Source of the DNA: Berghia stephanieae
Lineage: Eukaryota > Mollusca > Gastropoda > Nudibranchia > Aeolidiidae
NCBI GenBank assembly: GCA_034508935.3
Contig: CM067443.1
Span: 7,332,990 to 7,396,989, forward strand
Length of the DNA: 64,000 nucleotides
Direction: 5' to 3'
Shown here: positions 1 to 12,239 of the stretch, one piece after another
Layout: every line of letters starts with the position of its first letter
Position numbering within the stretch: the first letter of the stretch is position 1
The notes under the pieces: generated by a model
Told to the model about the DNA's origin: nothing
Database searches by the model: none
What the model saw: only the letters and a program-made list of their open reading frames with translations
Position numbers and translations under genes: made by a program

Positions 1-252
1 ATATGTAAACTAAACATATACAATGCATAACAGAGAGATGATTTACAAGGAAAAAAGTATCATCTCCCAAAACTATAACAATACATTCGACTGTTTCCCT
101 CCCAGCTAAGGAACTCCGGCAAGGGTCAGGACAAAACTAAGTAATCTCATTCCAAGACACTGACAGAAAACAATTGGAAAACAGGTATAGGGGTAAAGAA
201 AACACAGCAAGTACCTCCCTGCCCACTATGGGAGGTAGGGAACCCCACCCAG
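1..252 (-). mobile_element. SINE-1 copy, 5' part, cut by the window edge
   Basis: Reverse-strand copy of the most abundant short repeat here, called SINE-1. Read on the - strand it begins with the family head (CTGGGTGGGGTTCC) and runs through the blocks for 'tgtcttctatcccc', 'gaatgagattacttgg' and 'gggaaacagtc'. The rest lies before the window. It abuts a LINE coding tail, so it probably inserted into that LINE copy. Confidence 0.8.
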
Positions 253-254
253 GA

Positions 255-447
255 TAGCATCTGGGGTGATAGAAGGGAAGAGAGCTAGAGGAAGACAGAG
301 AATGACATATTTAAATGACCTAAGAATGGCCAAAAGTGACTTTAAAAGCAACGCAGATTTCACGCTCACCGCAGAGGATCGTGAGAGGCGGAGACAGCTG
401 ACCAGCAACGCGCTCACGAGTACAAGCCATGATGGGATGATGATGAT
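255..447 (+). pseudogene. LINE ORF, C-terminal tail remnant
   Basis: One frame reads VIEGKRARGRQRM followed by a charged stretch and EDRERRRQL, then a GAT-rich end. GKRxRGRQR plus a later (E/Q)DRExWR block is typical of the C-terminal end of the ORF in many invertebrate non-LTR retrotransposons, behind the reverse transcriptase. Only this tail is present, as expected of a 5'-truncated LINE. A second tail of the same kind lies near 63660. Assigned by motif, not by search. Confidence 0.55.
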
Positions 448-1077
448 GCCAGACTGTAGTCAGTGGCGTGTTCCCGGCTTCATATGACCAGTACTTCTCT
501 TAAGCTCCAACCGAGTTTCTCATCCGCCTGCTTCAGGCCTTAACTTATAAATTTAGCAACAAACAACTGCTTCGTACCTCAGCTATCTACTTTATACTTC
601 CTAAAACAAACGAAAATGCGAAGTTATTAACCCGAATCAAAAAGGGTCGGAAAATTCAAAGTTCCAAAACCTGACGATGATGATGATGATGGTGATGATG
701 ACAAACTTTGTATTGTTTGTGGATATTAATTTTCGAAAAGTCGTACCTTGGAGAAATAGATTAATTGCAGCGCGTATAAAGAATGATCACATGAAGAATG
801 CACGTTGGAAAATAATTTTGGCTAAATTGTGACTAAGACGATGGATTTCAGGATATATTTATGTGTGATGAATCTCTATATGGAGTCTCCAAAAGGCTAG
901 AATATTGATTTTCAAAATAAGTGAGTTTTTATACTGCCATCGCTAAATCAATGATGCATTATGCAATTTATTTCTCGTACTACCTCTTTCTTTCTTTTTT
1001 TTACATAGACGTCTAATATTTTCTACAAAGACATTTTACAACATTTAAATTTTACTGAACTCAAAGTACCTAAATCA
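448..1077. other. No gene seen; short GAT microsatellite
   Basis: No supported coding region. A (GAT)n-like microsatellite lies at about 673-702; such tracts often follow LINE 3' ends. The rest is AT-rich and unremarkable. Confidence 0.5.
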
Positions 1078-1477
1078 CTTGACACGTCTCGATGGATCCG
1101 TGGCTGAAACAGAAGAAGACATTGCCAACACTCTGGCCGAGAGGCTGGCGCACAGCTCCTCGTCTGCAACACCACACACCTCAATTTCTGCGCCATAAAT
1201 AGAACTCCGAAAATTAACCAATAAACTTCACATCTACAAACACTGAAGACTGCAACAAACCATTCGCAATGGAGGAGTTGGGTGCCTGCCTCCGTGACAC
1301 AAATTGTCACAGCACCGGGTCCTGACAACATTACTTATGAAATATCCGTCATCTTCCACAAGACAGTCTGGTTGTCCTTTTGAATATCTATAACAAGATA
1401 TGGACAACATAGACTTTTCCACCTAGTTGGAATCTGGCCACCGTGATTCCAATCCCAAAACCTGGGAAGGACCCCCA
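1078..1477 (+). pseudogene. LINE reverse transcriptase fragment (N-terminal part)
   Basis: Pieces in shifting + frames resemble the start of a non-LTR reverse transcriptase: ETEEDIANTLAERLAHSSS, then TAPGPDNITYE (the common APGPDxI motif), then WNLATVIPIPKPGKDP, the classic 'W..A.V.PI.KPGKDP' block that precedes the NYRPI motif. Several frameshifts separate the pieces, so this is a dead fragment. It is cut off exactly where a reverse-strand SINE-1 copy begins. Confidence 0.7.
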
Positions 1478-1764
1478 CTAAGAGGAACATACTCAAATGT
1501 TTACAAAACATATAAGTAAAGCATGCAATACAGTGCATAAATAGAGATGATTTACAAGATAAAAATTATCATCTCCCAAAACTCTTAACTATACACTTGA
1601 CTGTTTCCCTCCCAGCCATGGCCAGAATACCCGGCTAGGGTCAGGCAAATCCAAGTGACCTTATTCCAAGACAAAGACGGAAAGCGTTTGGAAAACAGAG
1701 CGAGGGAATAAAGGGCACAGCAAGTACCGCTTTGCCACAATGGGAGGTTACAAGCCCCACCCAG
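1478..1764 (-). mobile_element. SINE-1 copy, 5' portion
   Basis: Reverse-strand SINE-1 holding roughly its first 285 bases; it ends at the family head (CCCCACCCAG on the + strand). The 3' hairpin and A-rich tail are absent, which is unusual for target-primed insertion and suggests later deletion. It interrupts or borders the LINE fragment at 1078-1477. Confidence 0.8.
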
Positions 1765-1794
1765 ATGGATTAGCATTCTACTACTTAACCTGGA

Positions 1795-3135
1795 TAAACT
1801 TTGGCTGAGTGGGCCCTAATGACTTCAAAGAGAGAACATTTATTAGACGCATTATTTTCAAAGATGTGTATTTGGGACAATGTTCTCGTTTATGGTGTTA
1901 TTTGTGCATCTTGTAGGGCTTTGTTTCTTAAATGGAGGATATTTTTCTCTCCTTTGACAGTGTGTGTGCGCGATACATTAAAGTTTAAATGTCAACTAGG
2001 TAAAGCTTATAAAACAACTAGGTGCAGGCTCTGTGGCCATGATCTGCATTTTGAAAAAGGGTAAATGAATTAAGTATATCTTTTCTTTTTTTTTACTTTC
2101 AATTTTCACAAACAATACGCACATCATATGGTCACCATAATTCTAAATGACGCTAATGTAGAGGATGAGATACTGAATCCACCTGATACTTGAGGGAGTT
2201 GGACAACCTGAGAACTAGGAAATCAATGGAACAAATGAAAAAAGCAGCTGTACAGTTCTTGTAAGTATTCAGCTGATTTGGTTTTTACTTTTTAGAATGA
2301 CATTACTTTAAAGAAAAACATATTTTAAATATTTAATTTAACTAGTAAACTGGTAGGTTTGCTGGAAAAATGGCAATGAAAGTTGCCTTGGTGTGGGAGT
2401 GGAAAACCGTTTTGGCAGACAACTGATAGAACCTATAAAATGTTAATGTTTTTTTTTTTGTTTTTTTTTTTTTGGGGGGGGGGGTCGGGCTTTTTTGCCC
2501 ACTTATTTGCTTGTATGTGTATATTTAAATGGCGTTAATTTGTTTTTTTGTTTTTGTCAGTTACCCGTGTTTGACCACCATTTAAGGACATGCAGGTGAA
2601 TATTTGATCAATCATTCCATTGTGCAAATGGTATCGTCCACAAATACAGGGACATCGACATCAATTATTTTTAAGGCAATATATTTTATCTTTATCGTCC
2701 TTGTTGATGCAAGATTACCTTATTAATATGAAGAATGTGGAGATTATTGCAACTTTGTTCAATGATACAGAATCAAGGATTACTGTTCTTAAAATGTGGA
2801 GAGAAGTATGTTACAACTTTCCATTTTAGACAGCTTTAGACTTTAGAGATGCAAGTTGCAGGGCTTTGTTTCCGATCTGGAAACTATATTTCTCTCCTTT
2901 GACAGTGTCTATGCGAGACATTGAAGTTTGAATCTCAACTACATAAAGCTTATAAATCAACATGGGTGCAAGTTCTGTGGCCATGATCTGTAATTTTAAA
3001 AAGGGTAAATGAATTATGTCAGAAAATATGCACAACATGTGGTCATATTTCTAAATGACGCTGGTGTAGAGCATGAGCCTCCGAGTCCACCTGATGACTA
3101 CAGAGGGAATTGGACAACCTGAGAACTGTGCAATC
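1795..3135 (+). repeat. Diverged outlying units of the exon-like array
   Basis: Two diverged copies of segments that recur in the main array, with landmark blocks (GACGCTGATGTAGAGGATGA and GGGAGTTGGACAA types) at about 2149-2225 and 3056-3125. The first has an open frame at 1801-2064 with two cysteine pairs (CASC, then CRLCGHD) ending at a donor-like GGGTAAAT. The acceptor that should precede the next segment (ttttcacag in other copies) reads ttttcacaa here. A further exon-like segment at 2561-2669 follows a pyrimidine tract and CAG; its counterpart closes the array near 16845. No known family was recognised. Confidence 0.5.
1801..2064 (+). pseudogene. Exon-like open segment with CxxC pairs (unknown family)
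   Basis: An 87-codon open stretch, the longest reading of the first exon-like segment of the repeat. Visible features are CASC at about residues 37-40 and CRLCGHDLHF near the end, so a zinc-binding role is conceivable but not shown. It runs to a donor-like GG|GTAAATG. Joined there, the phase would fit the open frame of the next segment (TIFLNDADVEDEPLSP). Other copies are shorter and not open throughout. It may be a decayed exon or chance. Confidence 0.25.
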
Positions 3136-3283
3136 AAAAGAACAGAAGCATATATGCGGAGACGAGAGACGCATGCGCACAACCAGCATGACGTTCTCTC
3201 TCTAATAACTTTTCCGCCGGTGACGTCACAGACTATGGGTGACAACCAATCAAGGGACGCTACTCTTCCGCTAATCTCAGTCC

Positions 3284-4390
3284 CTATCGTGCCAATCTTT
3301 TTAAAAGGACAGCAGCTTCTAATAGTGTTATGTTATGACGATCGACCCAATCAGCAAATTCCGTACCGCATTTGTGCACTGTCAAAAACCCACCTGGAAG
3401 CTTCATCACAAGGTACCGTTCAATTAGATGCTCTGTGGTTTCGGGCTCATTACCACAACGGGTAGATGTTTTGAAAGGTAGCAAGTCCCCACTGGTGCAA
3501 TGAGTGTGCTGTGAAGCAGGTTCTCGACCGAGGCCGATTGGCTGCCACCCAATGTCTCCTCTTGCTGGTAGAAAAGACTGGCAACTTCTCCCCCACTTTC
3601 GAGGAGTCAATGTCCCCGCCCCCTTGAGGGATTGAATTCGTCCAGACCGACTTCCGAAGTCAGGGAATCTACGTAGAAGGGTTGCCGGGACTTATTTCAG
3701 CTCGATACGGGCACCGTCCATATGCGCTTGAGAGGGTATCCCCATTCCCTCTCTCTTTAATCTTATCAAGCCAGTTCTTTGTCATCGTCTCCCGCCGGAG
3801 GAATGGATTGCTGCCATTATCGAGCCCCATTCTCTAGGCGTTGTTGCCAGCGTTCCCGACACTATGTTCATGGACTGGCGAAGTTAACATCTACCTTCTA
3901 ATCGTTCCTGCTTCTACTCCACGCTGGAGGGCAATACTCCGCAGCGGAATAGCATAGTTTTAAGGTGGAGGTCTTCAAGAGCGTTTGATTAGCACCCCAA
4001 ATTGATCCCACCAGCATCCTCAGAAGACTTGCGTTTCTCTATCTTCCAGCCAACTCCTTCGAGATGTAGGGCTGCAATCCAGCGTCACCCCCAGGTATTT
4101 TGGGTGCCGCTCATATGGGATAAGTTGATCGACGAGGACGTTCAGTTTACGGGTGTGCCAGCCACTGCATAGGCGAAATGCAGTGGTCACGGTTTTCGGC
4201 GTGTTCATCTTCAGATACCACTTGTCGAAGTCGGCTCCTACCTTGTTGTTGGGGGAGCTTGAGGCATATCGGGGGCAAAGGAATAATTCCGGTTGACCGT
4301 CACAAGACCATCCCCGATGTCGAGCCTATAGAGCGCCTGAACGGTCCGCCCTGATATGTAACTAATGGAGATCCAATCCGAGGCCCGCCC
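3284..4390 (-). pseudogene. LINE reverse transcriptase, C-terminal half (broken)
   Basis: On the - strand the 5' end (about 4390-4270) reads like the palm and catalytic region of a non-LTR RT. Then come KTVTTAFRLCSGWHTRKLN and the RT thumb motif PKYLGVTLD. The 3' end reads ETTEHLIERYLVMKLPGG and ADWVDRHNI. The same order is seen at 33230-34225 on the other strand, so both are 5'-truncated copies of one family. The + copy keeps a C-x2-C-x11-H-x4-C finger after the RT, partly degraded here. Frames are interrupted at several points. Confidence 0.75.
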
Positions 4391-4393
4391 TAC

Positions 4394-4537
4394 TATGTTA
4401 AAAAGGGCGATGAACGAGACGTGAACAAATACAGTGGGGTAACTATAATGAGTTGTACAGGAAAACTGTTTCCAAGAGTAATGAATGAAAGACTAAATGC
4501 ATGGATGGAGGGAGAGAATGTGTTAATCGATGTTCAA
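4394..4537 (+). pseudogene. LINE reverse transcriptase fragment (motif around NKYRGV)
   Basis: An uninterrupted 48-codon stretch reads KKGDERDVNKYSGVTIMSC, then TGKLFPRVMNERL. It matches the segment 'KKGD..D..NYRGITL.S..GKLF...L..RL' of many non-LTR reverse transcriptases. It sits between the opposite-strand LINE remnant and the first unit of the array, with no 3' end, so it is a fragment, possibly a transduced or rearranged piece. Confidence 0.7.
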
Positions 4538-4839
4538 CATTGAAGTTTGAATCTCAACTAGATAAAGCTTCTAAAACAAGCTGGGTGCAAGTTATATGGC
4601 TATGATCAGTATTTTAAAAAAAAGGGTGAATGAATTATGTCTGTTTTGTTTTGTTTTTTTAATTTCAATTTTCACAGAAAATATGCACATCGTGTGGTCA
4701 CCATATTTCTAAATGACGCTGATGTAGAGGATGAGTCTCTTGAGTCCACCTAATAACTATTTGAGGGAGTTGGACAACTTGAGAACTGACAAATAAATAA
4801 AACAAAATAAAAAAAAAACATCTGTGCAGTTCTTAAAGA

Positions 4840-7800
4840 GTGTCATACCACTTGTAAGTATTCAACTGTTTTTGGTATTTCTTTTCTAAAACTTTCAAAT
4901 ATGTTTTTTTTAAAGATTTAATTTATCAGTTAGCCAACTGGTAGGTTTGTTGGACAAATAACATTGAATGTTAGCTTGGAATGGGAATGATATATGCAGG
5001 ACGACTTGCACTTGACATTGACAGGAGAAAATACAGAATCGTTTGGTCAGCTCCTCATTAAACAATAGAAAGAACCTGTAGAATGTTTGTGTTTTATTTC
5101 TTCTGCGAAGGGGGTTGTTCGGGCTTTTCCTCTTGCTTTATTTCAAACCCTTACTTTTTCCTATATTGAAAAAAGATTCCTTTGCTGATAATTTGTATTT
5201 GTTATTGAATGTAATTTTTTTCTGCTACTGGAATACTAGAGAAAGAACACGTCTTGGCAGTGAAAAACCCTTTTGCTGGGACCAGAGGTGGTAGGAGGGA
5301 ATCATTAGGACATCTCTTCGAGCTACTGACAGCTCTACAATAGAAAAACTACGTGTGTTTGGGTACATAAGTAATGCCCGTAGAAATTAATAACAATGTG
5401 TGAGTTTATGACGATTTCTTATCTAACTGTATAATATCTTTCACTTTCCATTTATAACTCGTATTATTAACAAGTCTTTAGCACCATGCATCGCGTGATG
5501 TTTTGTGTAAAAATAAAAGCACACACTGTTGCCAGCTACTCGCGGTTACAGATATTTCATTTATCATGCTATATTTCCTTTCTGTCATTAAAGTGGTCTC
5601 TAATTATAGACCAGCCTATCTGTCCTCAATTGCTATAAGAAGAGTTTTTTTTTATATTATTAAATCAATTATGTTCTCAATAGCTCAGTGATTAAGTTCT
5701 CGCCTTATAAATCTATCGATCCAGAGTACGGAAAGATGGTTCTGACCATCCTCTCCAGCCAGCAATGACAGGGTTGCTTGGGTGGGCAGTAATTATTTTA
5801 TGATAGAATAGTCTTCTTTTGCTAATATAATAATGTCATACTTCAAAAACCTAGATAAACTTTGGCTGTGTGGACCTAATGACTTCAAATTGACATTAAG
5901 TTATTAGGCGCAACATTTTTAATGCTGTATATTTGGGGCAACATTCTTGTTCATGTTATTATTAGTAGGGATTTGTTTCCGATATGGCGGTTATCTTTCT
6001 ATCTTTTGACAGTGACTGTGCGAGACATTAAAGTTTGAATCTCAACGCATGATCTGTATCTTTAAAATGGGTAAATAACTGGTGTCTTTTTTTTTTTACT
6101 TTCAATTTTTACAGAAGATATGCACATCGTGTGGTCACCATATTTCTAAATGACGCTGATGTAGAGGATGAGCCTCTGAGTCCACTCAATGACTATTTGA
6201 GGGAGTTGGACAATCTATGAACTGTGAACACAATAGAACATAAGAAAAAAGTATATGTGCAGTTCTTGAAGTGTGTCATCCCTCTACTATTCAAATGTTT
6301 TGGTTTTTCTTTTTTAAAGATTACATTATCATCAAAGATTTTTTTTAAAAAGAATTGACTCATTAGCAAGCCAATTAGAAAAATGGCATTGAAAGTTAGC
6401 GTGGTATGCAGATCGACTTGAACCCGACAGGAGAAAATACAGAATCCTTTGGGCAGCTACTCATTTATTAAGCAATGGAAAGAACCTATAGAATGTTAAT
6501 AGGTTTTCTTTTTCTGGGGAGAGGAAAGGTTGGGGGGGGGGTATTCGGGCTTTCCCCCTACTTAGTTTCAAAGAACGTTATATAGACTCTTTCCTATATT
6601 AAAAAAAACGATTCATTTGCTGTAAAGTTTGTATTTGTAATTGAATGTTACTTTTTTCTGCTACTAGACTCCACAAAGAAAGGACACTTAATCATGAGAG
6701 TGAAAACCCCTTTTTGCTGGGACCAGAGCTGGTAGGCAGGATCATGAGGACATCTCTTCGAGTTAATGACAACTCTAAAATAGAAAAGCTACGTGTGTTT
6801 AGGTACAGAATTAATGCCCTTAGAAATTAATAACAATGAGGATGAGCCTCTGAGTCCACCTGATGACTATTTTAAAGATTACATTATTTTAAAAGATTAT
6901 GTTTAAAGAATTGACTCATTAGCTAGCCAATTAGAAAAATGGCATTGAAAGTTAGCGTGGTATGCAGGTCGACTTGAACCCGACAGGTGAAAAATACAGA
7001 ATCCTATGGGCAACTACTCATTTATTAAACAATGGAAAGAACCTATAGAATGTTAATAGGTTTTCTTTTTCTGGGGAGGGAAAGGTTGGGGGGGGGGTAT
7101 TCGGGCTTTCCCCCCTACTTTGTTTCAAAGAACGTTATATAGACTCTTTCCTACATTAAAAAAGATTCATTTGCTGTAAAGTTTGTATTTGTAATTGAAT
7201 GTTACTTTTTTCTGCTACTAGACTCCACAAAGAAAGGACACTTAATCATGAGAGATAAAACCCTTTTTTGCTGGGACCAGAGCTGGTACGAGGGGATCAT
7301 GAGGACATCTCTTCGAGTTAATGACAACTCTACAATAGAAAAGCTACGTGTGTTTAGGTACAGAATTAATGCCCTTAGAAATTAATAACAATGTGCGAGT
7401 TTAATACCATTTAACTTTATAATATCTTTTACTTTCCAATTATAACCTGTATTAACAAGCCTTCAGCACCATGCACTGCGTTATGCTATGTGTAAAAAAA
7501 AAAAACACACACACACTGTGGCCAGCTACTCACGGTTACAGATATTTCATTTTTCATGCTATATTTCCTTTCTGTCATTAAAGTGTTCTCTGATCTGGAG
7601 GGCAGTAATTACTGCATGATAGAATAGCATTTTTTTTTTATACTACTGTATAATGTAATGCTACAAAAACCTAGATAAAATGTTGCTGTGTGGGCCAAAT
7701 GACATTTATTACACGCAATTTTTTTAAAAGCTGTATATTTGGGGCAATATTCTTGTTTATGTTGTAATTCTTGGTTGGACTCTGTTCCCGATATCCAGGC

Positions 7801-9280
7801 TCTCTTTTGACAGTGTCTGTGCGAGACATTAAAGTTTGAATCTCAACGCATGATCTGTATTTTTTAAAAGGATAAATAACTGATGCCTTTTTTTCTACTT
7901 TAATTTTTTACAGAAAATATGCACAATATGTGGTAACCATATTTCTATATGACGCTGATGTAGAGGATGAGCCTCTGAGTCCACCCGATGACTATTTGAG
8001 GGAGTTGGACAATCTGCGAACTCAATAGAACACAAGAAAAAAAGTAACTGTGCAGTTCTTGAAGTGTGTCATCCCTCTAGCATTCAATTTTTTTGCTTTT
8101 CTTTTTAAATATTACATTATTTTAAAAGATTGTTTAAAGAATTGTGTATTAGCAAGACAATTAGAAAAATGGCATTGAAAGTTAGCGTGGTATGCAGGTC
8201 GACTTGAACCCGACAGGTGAAATACAGAATCCTTTGGGCAGCTACTCATTTATTGAACAATGGAAAGAACCTATAGAATGTTAATGGGGTTTTTTTTCTG
8301 GGGAGGGGAGGGAAGCGGTTATTCGGGCTTTTTCCCTACTTCTTTGTTTCATAGAACGTTATAAAGTATTTTTTACTATGTATAAAAAAAGATTCATTTG
8401 CTGTAAAGTTTGTATTTGTAATCAAATGTTACTTTTTTTCTGCTACTGGCCTCCACAAAGAAAGGAAACTTAATCCTGAGAGTGAAAACCCGATATGGAG
8501 ACTCTCTTTTGACAGTGTCTGTGCGAGACATTAAAGTTTGAATCTCATTGCATGATCTGTATTTTTAAAAAGCGTAAATAACTGATGCCTTTTTTGACTT
8601 TTAATTTTGACAGAAAATATGCACAACATGTGGTCACCATATTTCTAAATGACGCTGGTGTAGAGGATGAGCCTCTGAGTCCACCCGATGACTATTTGAG
8701 GGAGTTGGACAATCTGTGAACTCAATAGAACACAAGAAAAAAACATCTGTACAGTTCTTGAAGTGTGTCCTCCCTCTAGTATTCAACTGTTTCGCTTTTT
8801 CTTTTTAAATATTACATTATTTTAAAAGATTTTTTAAAAGAATTGATTTATTGGCTAGCCAATTGGAATAATGACATTGGAAGTTAGCGTGGTATGCAGG
8901 TCTTCTGAGTCCACCTGATGACTATTTGAGGGAGTTGGACAACTTGAGAACTGGCAAATAAATAAAAAAAAAAAAGAGTGTCACCCCACTTGTAAGTATT
9001 ATTGTGTTTTGGTATTTCTTTTTTTTATTACACTACTTCTAAAGATGATTTTTTAAAAAGAATTAATTTATCAGTTAGCCAACTGGCGGTTTGTTGGCTT
9101 GGTTATGGGCGTGATTGATGCAGGTCGACTTGCACTTGACACGAGAAAATACAGAATCGTTTGGTCAGCTACTCATTAAGCAATCGAAAGAACCCGTAGA
9201 ATGTTAATGTGGTAACCATATTTCTAAATGACGCTGGTGTAGAGGATGAGCCTCTGAGTCCACCCGATGACTGTTTGATG
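4840..9280 (+). repeat. Higher-order repeat, copy A
   Basis: Starts at GTGTCATACCACTTGTAAGT (4840). The same string recurs at 9281, and sequence stays near-identical for over 1 kb with a 4440-4441 bp offset. This marks a recent large tandem duplication on top of the older small-unit amplification. Confidence 0.7.
5673..5735 (+). repeat. tRNA-like (SINE head-like) stretch in array unit
   Basis: TAGCTCAGTGATTAAG resembles a pol III A box, and CTATCGATCCAGAG resembles a B box at normal tRNA spacing. It is embedded in the array and copied with it at about 10105-10168 and 11545-11598. Probably an old tRNA-derived SINE head captured by the unit, not a working tRNA gene. Confidence 0.4.
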
Positions 9281-10104
9281 GTGTCATACCACTTGTAAGT
9301 ATTCAATATTTTTTGGAATTTCTTTTTAAAATCTTTCAATATTATTTTTTAGATTTAATTTATCAGTTAGCCAACTGGTAGGTTTGTTGGACAAATAACA
9401 TTGAATGTTAGCTTGGAATGGGAGTGATATATGCAGGACGACTTGCACTTGACATTGACAGGAGAAAATACAGAATCGTTTGGTCAGCTCCTCATTAAAC
9501 AATAGAAAGAACCTGTAGAATGTTTGTGTTTTATTTCTTCTGCGAAGGGGGTTGTTCGGGCTTTTCCTCCTGCTTTATTTCAAACCCTTACTTTTTCCTA
9601 TATTGAAAAAAGATTCCTTTGCTGATAATTTGTATTTGTTATTGAATGTAATTTTTTTCTGCTACTGGACTACTAGAGAAGGAACACGTCTTGGCAGTGA
9701 AAACCCCTTTTTGCTGGGACCAGAGGTGGTAGGAGGGAATCATTAGGACATCTCTTCGAGCTACTGACAGCTCTACAATAGAAAAGCTACGTGTGTTTGG
9801 GTACATAAGTAATGCCGGTAGAAAGTAATAACAATGTGTGAGTTTATGACGATTTCTTGTCTAACTGTATAATATCTTTCACTTTCCAATTATGACTCGT
9901 ATTAACAAGTCTTCAGCACCATGCATCGCGTGATGTTTTGTGTAAAAATAAAAGCACACACTGTTGCCAGCTACTCGCGGTTACAGATATTTCATTGATC
10001 ATGCTATATTTCCTTTCTGTCATTAAAGTGGTCTCTAATTATAGACCAGCCTATCTGTCCTCAATTGCTATAAGAAGAGTTTTTCTTTAATTATTAAATC
10101 AATT

Positions 10105-10168
10105 ATGTTCTCAATAGCTCAGTGATTAAGTTCTCGCCTTATAAATCCATCGATCCAGAGTACGGAAA
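10105..10168 (+). repeat. tRNA-like stretch, second array copy
   Basis: Near-identical to the stretch at 5673-5735, 4.44 kb upstream, with A-box-like and B-box-like blocks. Confidence 0.35.
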
Positions 10169-10546
10169 GATGGTTCTGACCATCCTCTCCAGCCAGCAAT
10201 GACAGGGTTGCTTGGGTGGGCAGTAATTATTTTATGATAGAATAGTCTTCTTTTGCTAATATAATAATGTCATACTTCAAAAACCTAGATAAACTTTGGC
10301 TGTGTGGACCCAATGACTTCAAATTGACATTAAGTTATTAGGCGCAATATTTTTAATGCTGTATATTTGGGGCAACGTTCTTGTTCATGTTATTATTAGT
10401 AGGGATTTGTTTCCGATATGGAGGTTATCTTTCTATCTTTTGACAGTGACTGTGCGAGACATTAAAGTTTGAATCTCAACGCATGATCTGTATCTTTAAA
10501 ATGGGTAAACAACTGGTGTCTTTTTTTTTACTTTCAATTTTTACAG

Positions 10547-10650
10547 AAAATATGCACAACATGCGGTCACCATATTTCTAACTGACGCTGATGTAGAGGA
10601 TGAGCCTCTGAGTCCACCTGATGACTATTTGAGGGAGTTGGACAATCTAT
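10547..10650 (+). pseudogene. Exon-like segment 'b' of the array unit
   Basis: After TTTTTACAG, one frame reads KYAQHAVTIFLTDADVEDEP then LSPPDDYLRELDNL. The same frame is open over these 30-odd codons in most full array copies, with mainly amino-acid substitutions (for example copies near 6148, 14336 and 15595). In the fullest copies the frame runs on to a GTAAGT donor-like site (CCACTTgtaagt, 4850). Here and in several others it meets a TGA after DNL. No homologue was recognised. Confidence 0.3.
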
Positions 10651-11094
10651 GAACTGTGAACTCAATATGTAGAACATAAGAAAAAACCATCTGTACAGTT
10701 CTTGAAGTGCGTCGTCCCTCTATAATTCAAATGTTTTGGTTTCATTTTTTAAAGATTACATTTTTTATAAAAGATTTTTTTAAATTAAAAAAAAATGATT
10801 TATTTGCTAGCCAATTAGAAAAATGGCATTGAAAGTTAGCGTGGTATGCAGGTCGACTTGAACCCGACAGGTGAAGATAGAATCCTTTGGGCAGCTACTC
10901 ATATTTTAAACAATGGAAAGAAACTATAGAATGTTAATGGGGTTTTTTTTTTCGGGGAGGGGAGGGAAGCGGTTATTCGGGCTTTTTCCCTACTTCTTTG
11001 TTTCATAGAACGTTATAAAGCATTTTTTACTATATATAAAAAAAGATTAATTTCCTATAAAATTTGTATTTGTAATCGAATGTTACTTTTTCTG

Positions 11095-11265
11095 CTACTG
11101 GACTCCACAAAGAAAGGAAACTTAATCGTGAGAGATAAAACCCCTTTTTGCTGGGACCAGAGCTGGTACGAGGGAATCATTAGGACATCTCTTCGAGCTA
11201 CTGACAGCTCTACAATAGAAAAGCTACGTGTGTTTGGGTACATAAGTAATGCCGGTAGAAAGTAA
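11095..11265 (+). pseudogene. Exon-like segment 'd' of the array unit (terminal exon-like)
   Basis: After a T-rich tract, one frame reads DSTKKGNLIVRDKTPFCWDQ, SWYEGIIRTSLRATDSSTIE and KLRVFGYISNAGRK to a TAA stop. This is the best-preserved of about ten copies; others shift frame, often at the CCCCTTTTT run. The composition is protein-like, but no domain was identified. It is followed by an AT-rich, UTR-like tail containing AATAAA (within 'aaaaataaaagc'). Confidence 0.3.
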
Positions 11266-11544
11266 TAACAATGTGTGAGTTTATGACGATTTCTTGTCTA
11301 ACTGTATAATATCTTTCACTTTCCATTTATAACTCGTATTATTAACAAGTCTTCAGCACCATGCATCGCGTGATGTTTTGTGTAAAAATAAAAGCACACA
11401 CTGTTGCCAGCTACTCGCGGTTACAGATATTTCATTTATCATGCTATATTTCCTTTCTGTCATTAAAGTGGTCTCTAATTATAGACCAGCCTATCTGTCC
11501 TCAATTGCTATAAGAAGAGTTGTTTTTTTTAAATTATTAAATCA

Positions 11545-11598
11545 ATTATGTTCTCAATAGCTCAGTGATTAAGTTCTCGCCTTATCGATCCAGAGTAC
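11545..11598 (+). repeat. tRNA-like stretch, third array copy
   Basis: Third copy, in the extra 1.43-kb duplicate. It lacks a few bases (ttataaatc) just before the B-box-like block. Confidence 0.35.
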
Positions 11599-12047
11599 GG
11601 AAAGATGGTTCTGACCATCCTCTCCAGCCAGCAATGACATGGTTGCTTGGGTGGGCAGTAATTATTTTATGATAGAATAGCCTCCTTTTGCTACTATAAT
11701 AATGTAATACTTCAAAAACCTAGATAAACTTTGGCTGTGTGGACCTAATGACTTCAAATTGACATTAAGTTATTAGGCGCAATATATTTAATATTGTATA
11801 TTTGGGGCAACGTTCTTGTTCCATGTTATTATTAGTAGGGCTCTGTTTCCAATATGGAGGCTATCTTTCTATCTGTTGACAGTGACTGTGCGAGACATTA
11901 AAGTTTGAATCTCAACGCATGATCTGTATCTTTAAAATGGGTAAATAACTGGTGTCTTTTTTTTTTTACTTTCAATTTTACAGAAATATGCACATCGTGT
12001 GGTTACCATATTTCTAAATGACGCTGATGTAGAGGATGAGCCTCTGA

Positions 12048-12186
12048 CTGTCATCTGCATTTTTTGCAAAATTGGAACCTAAAATTTGCCAAAATTTGCC
12101 AAGAAATTTGCCAAAAAGACCAAAATTTGCCAAAAAATTTGCCGAGGAGAACTAAGCGTTTCAGTAAAAATTAACATGCGATACAG

Positions 12187-12239
<53 letters not shown>

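Noticed and set aside
3073-3465. 130-codon + strand open frame
   Set aside because: Largely the opposite strand of the LINE remnant; no motif of its own.
5673-5735. Functional tRNA gene in the array
   Set aside because: No complete cloverleaf; it is copied together with the array unit.
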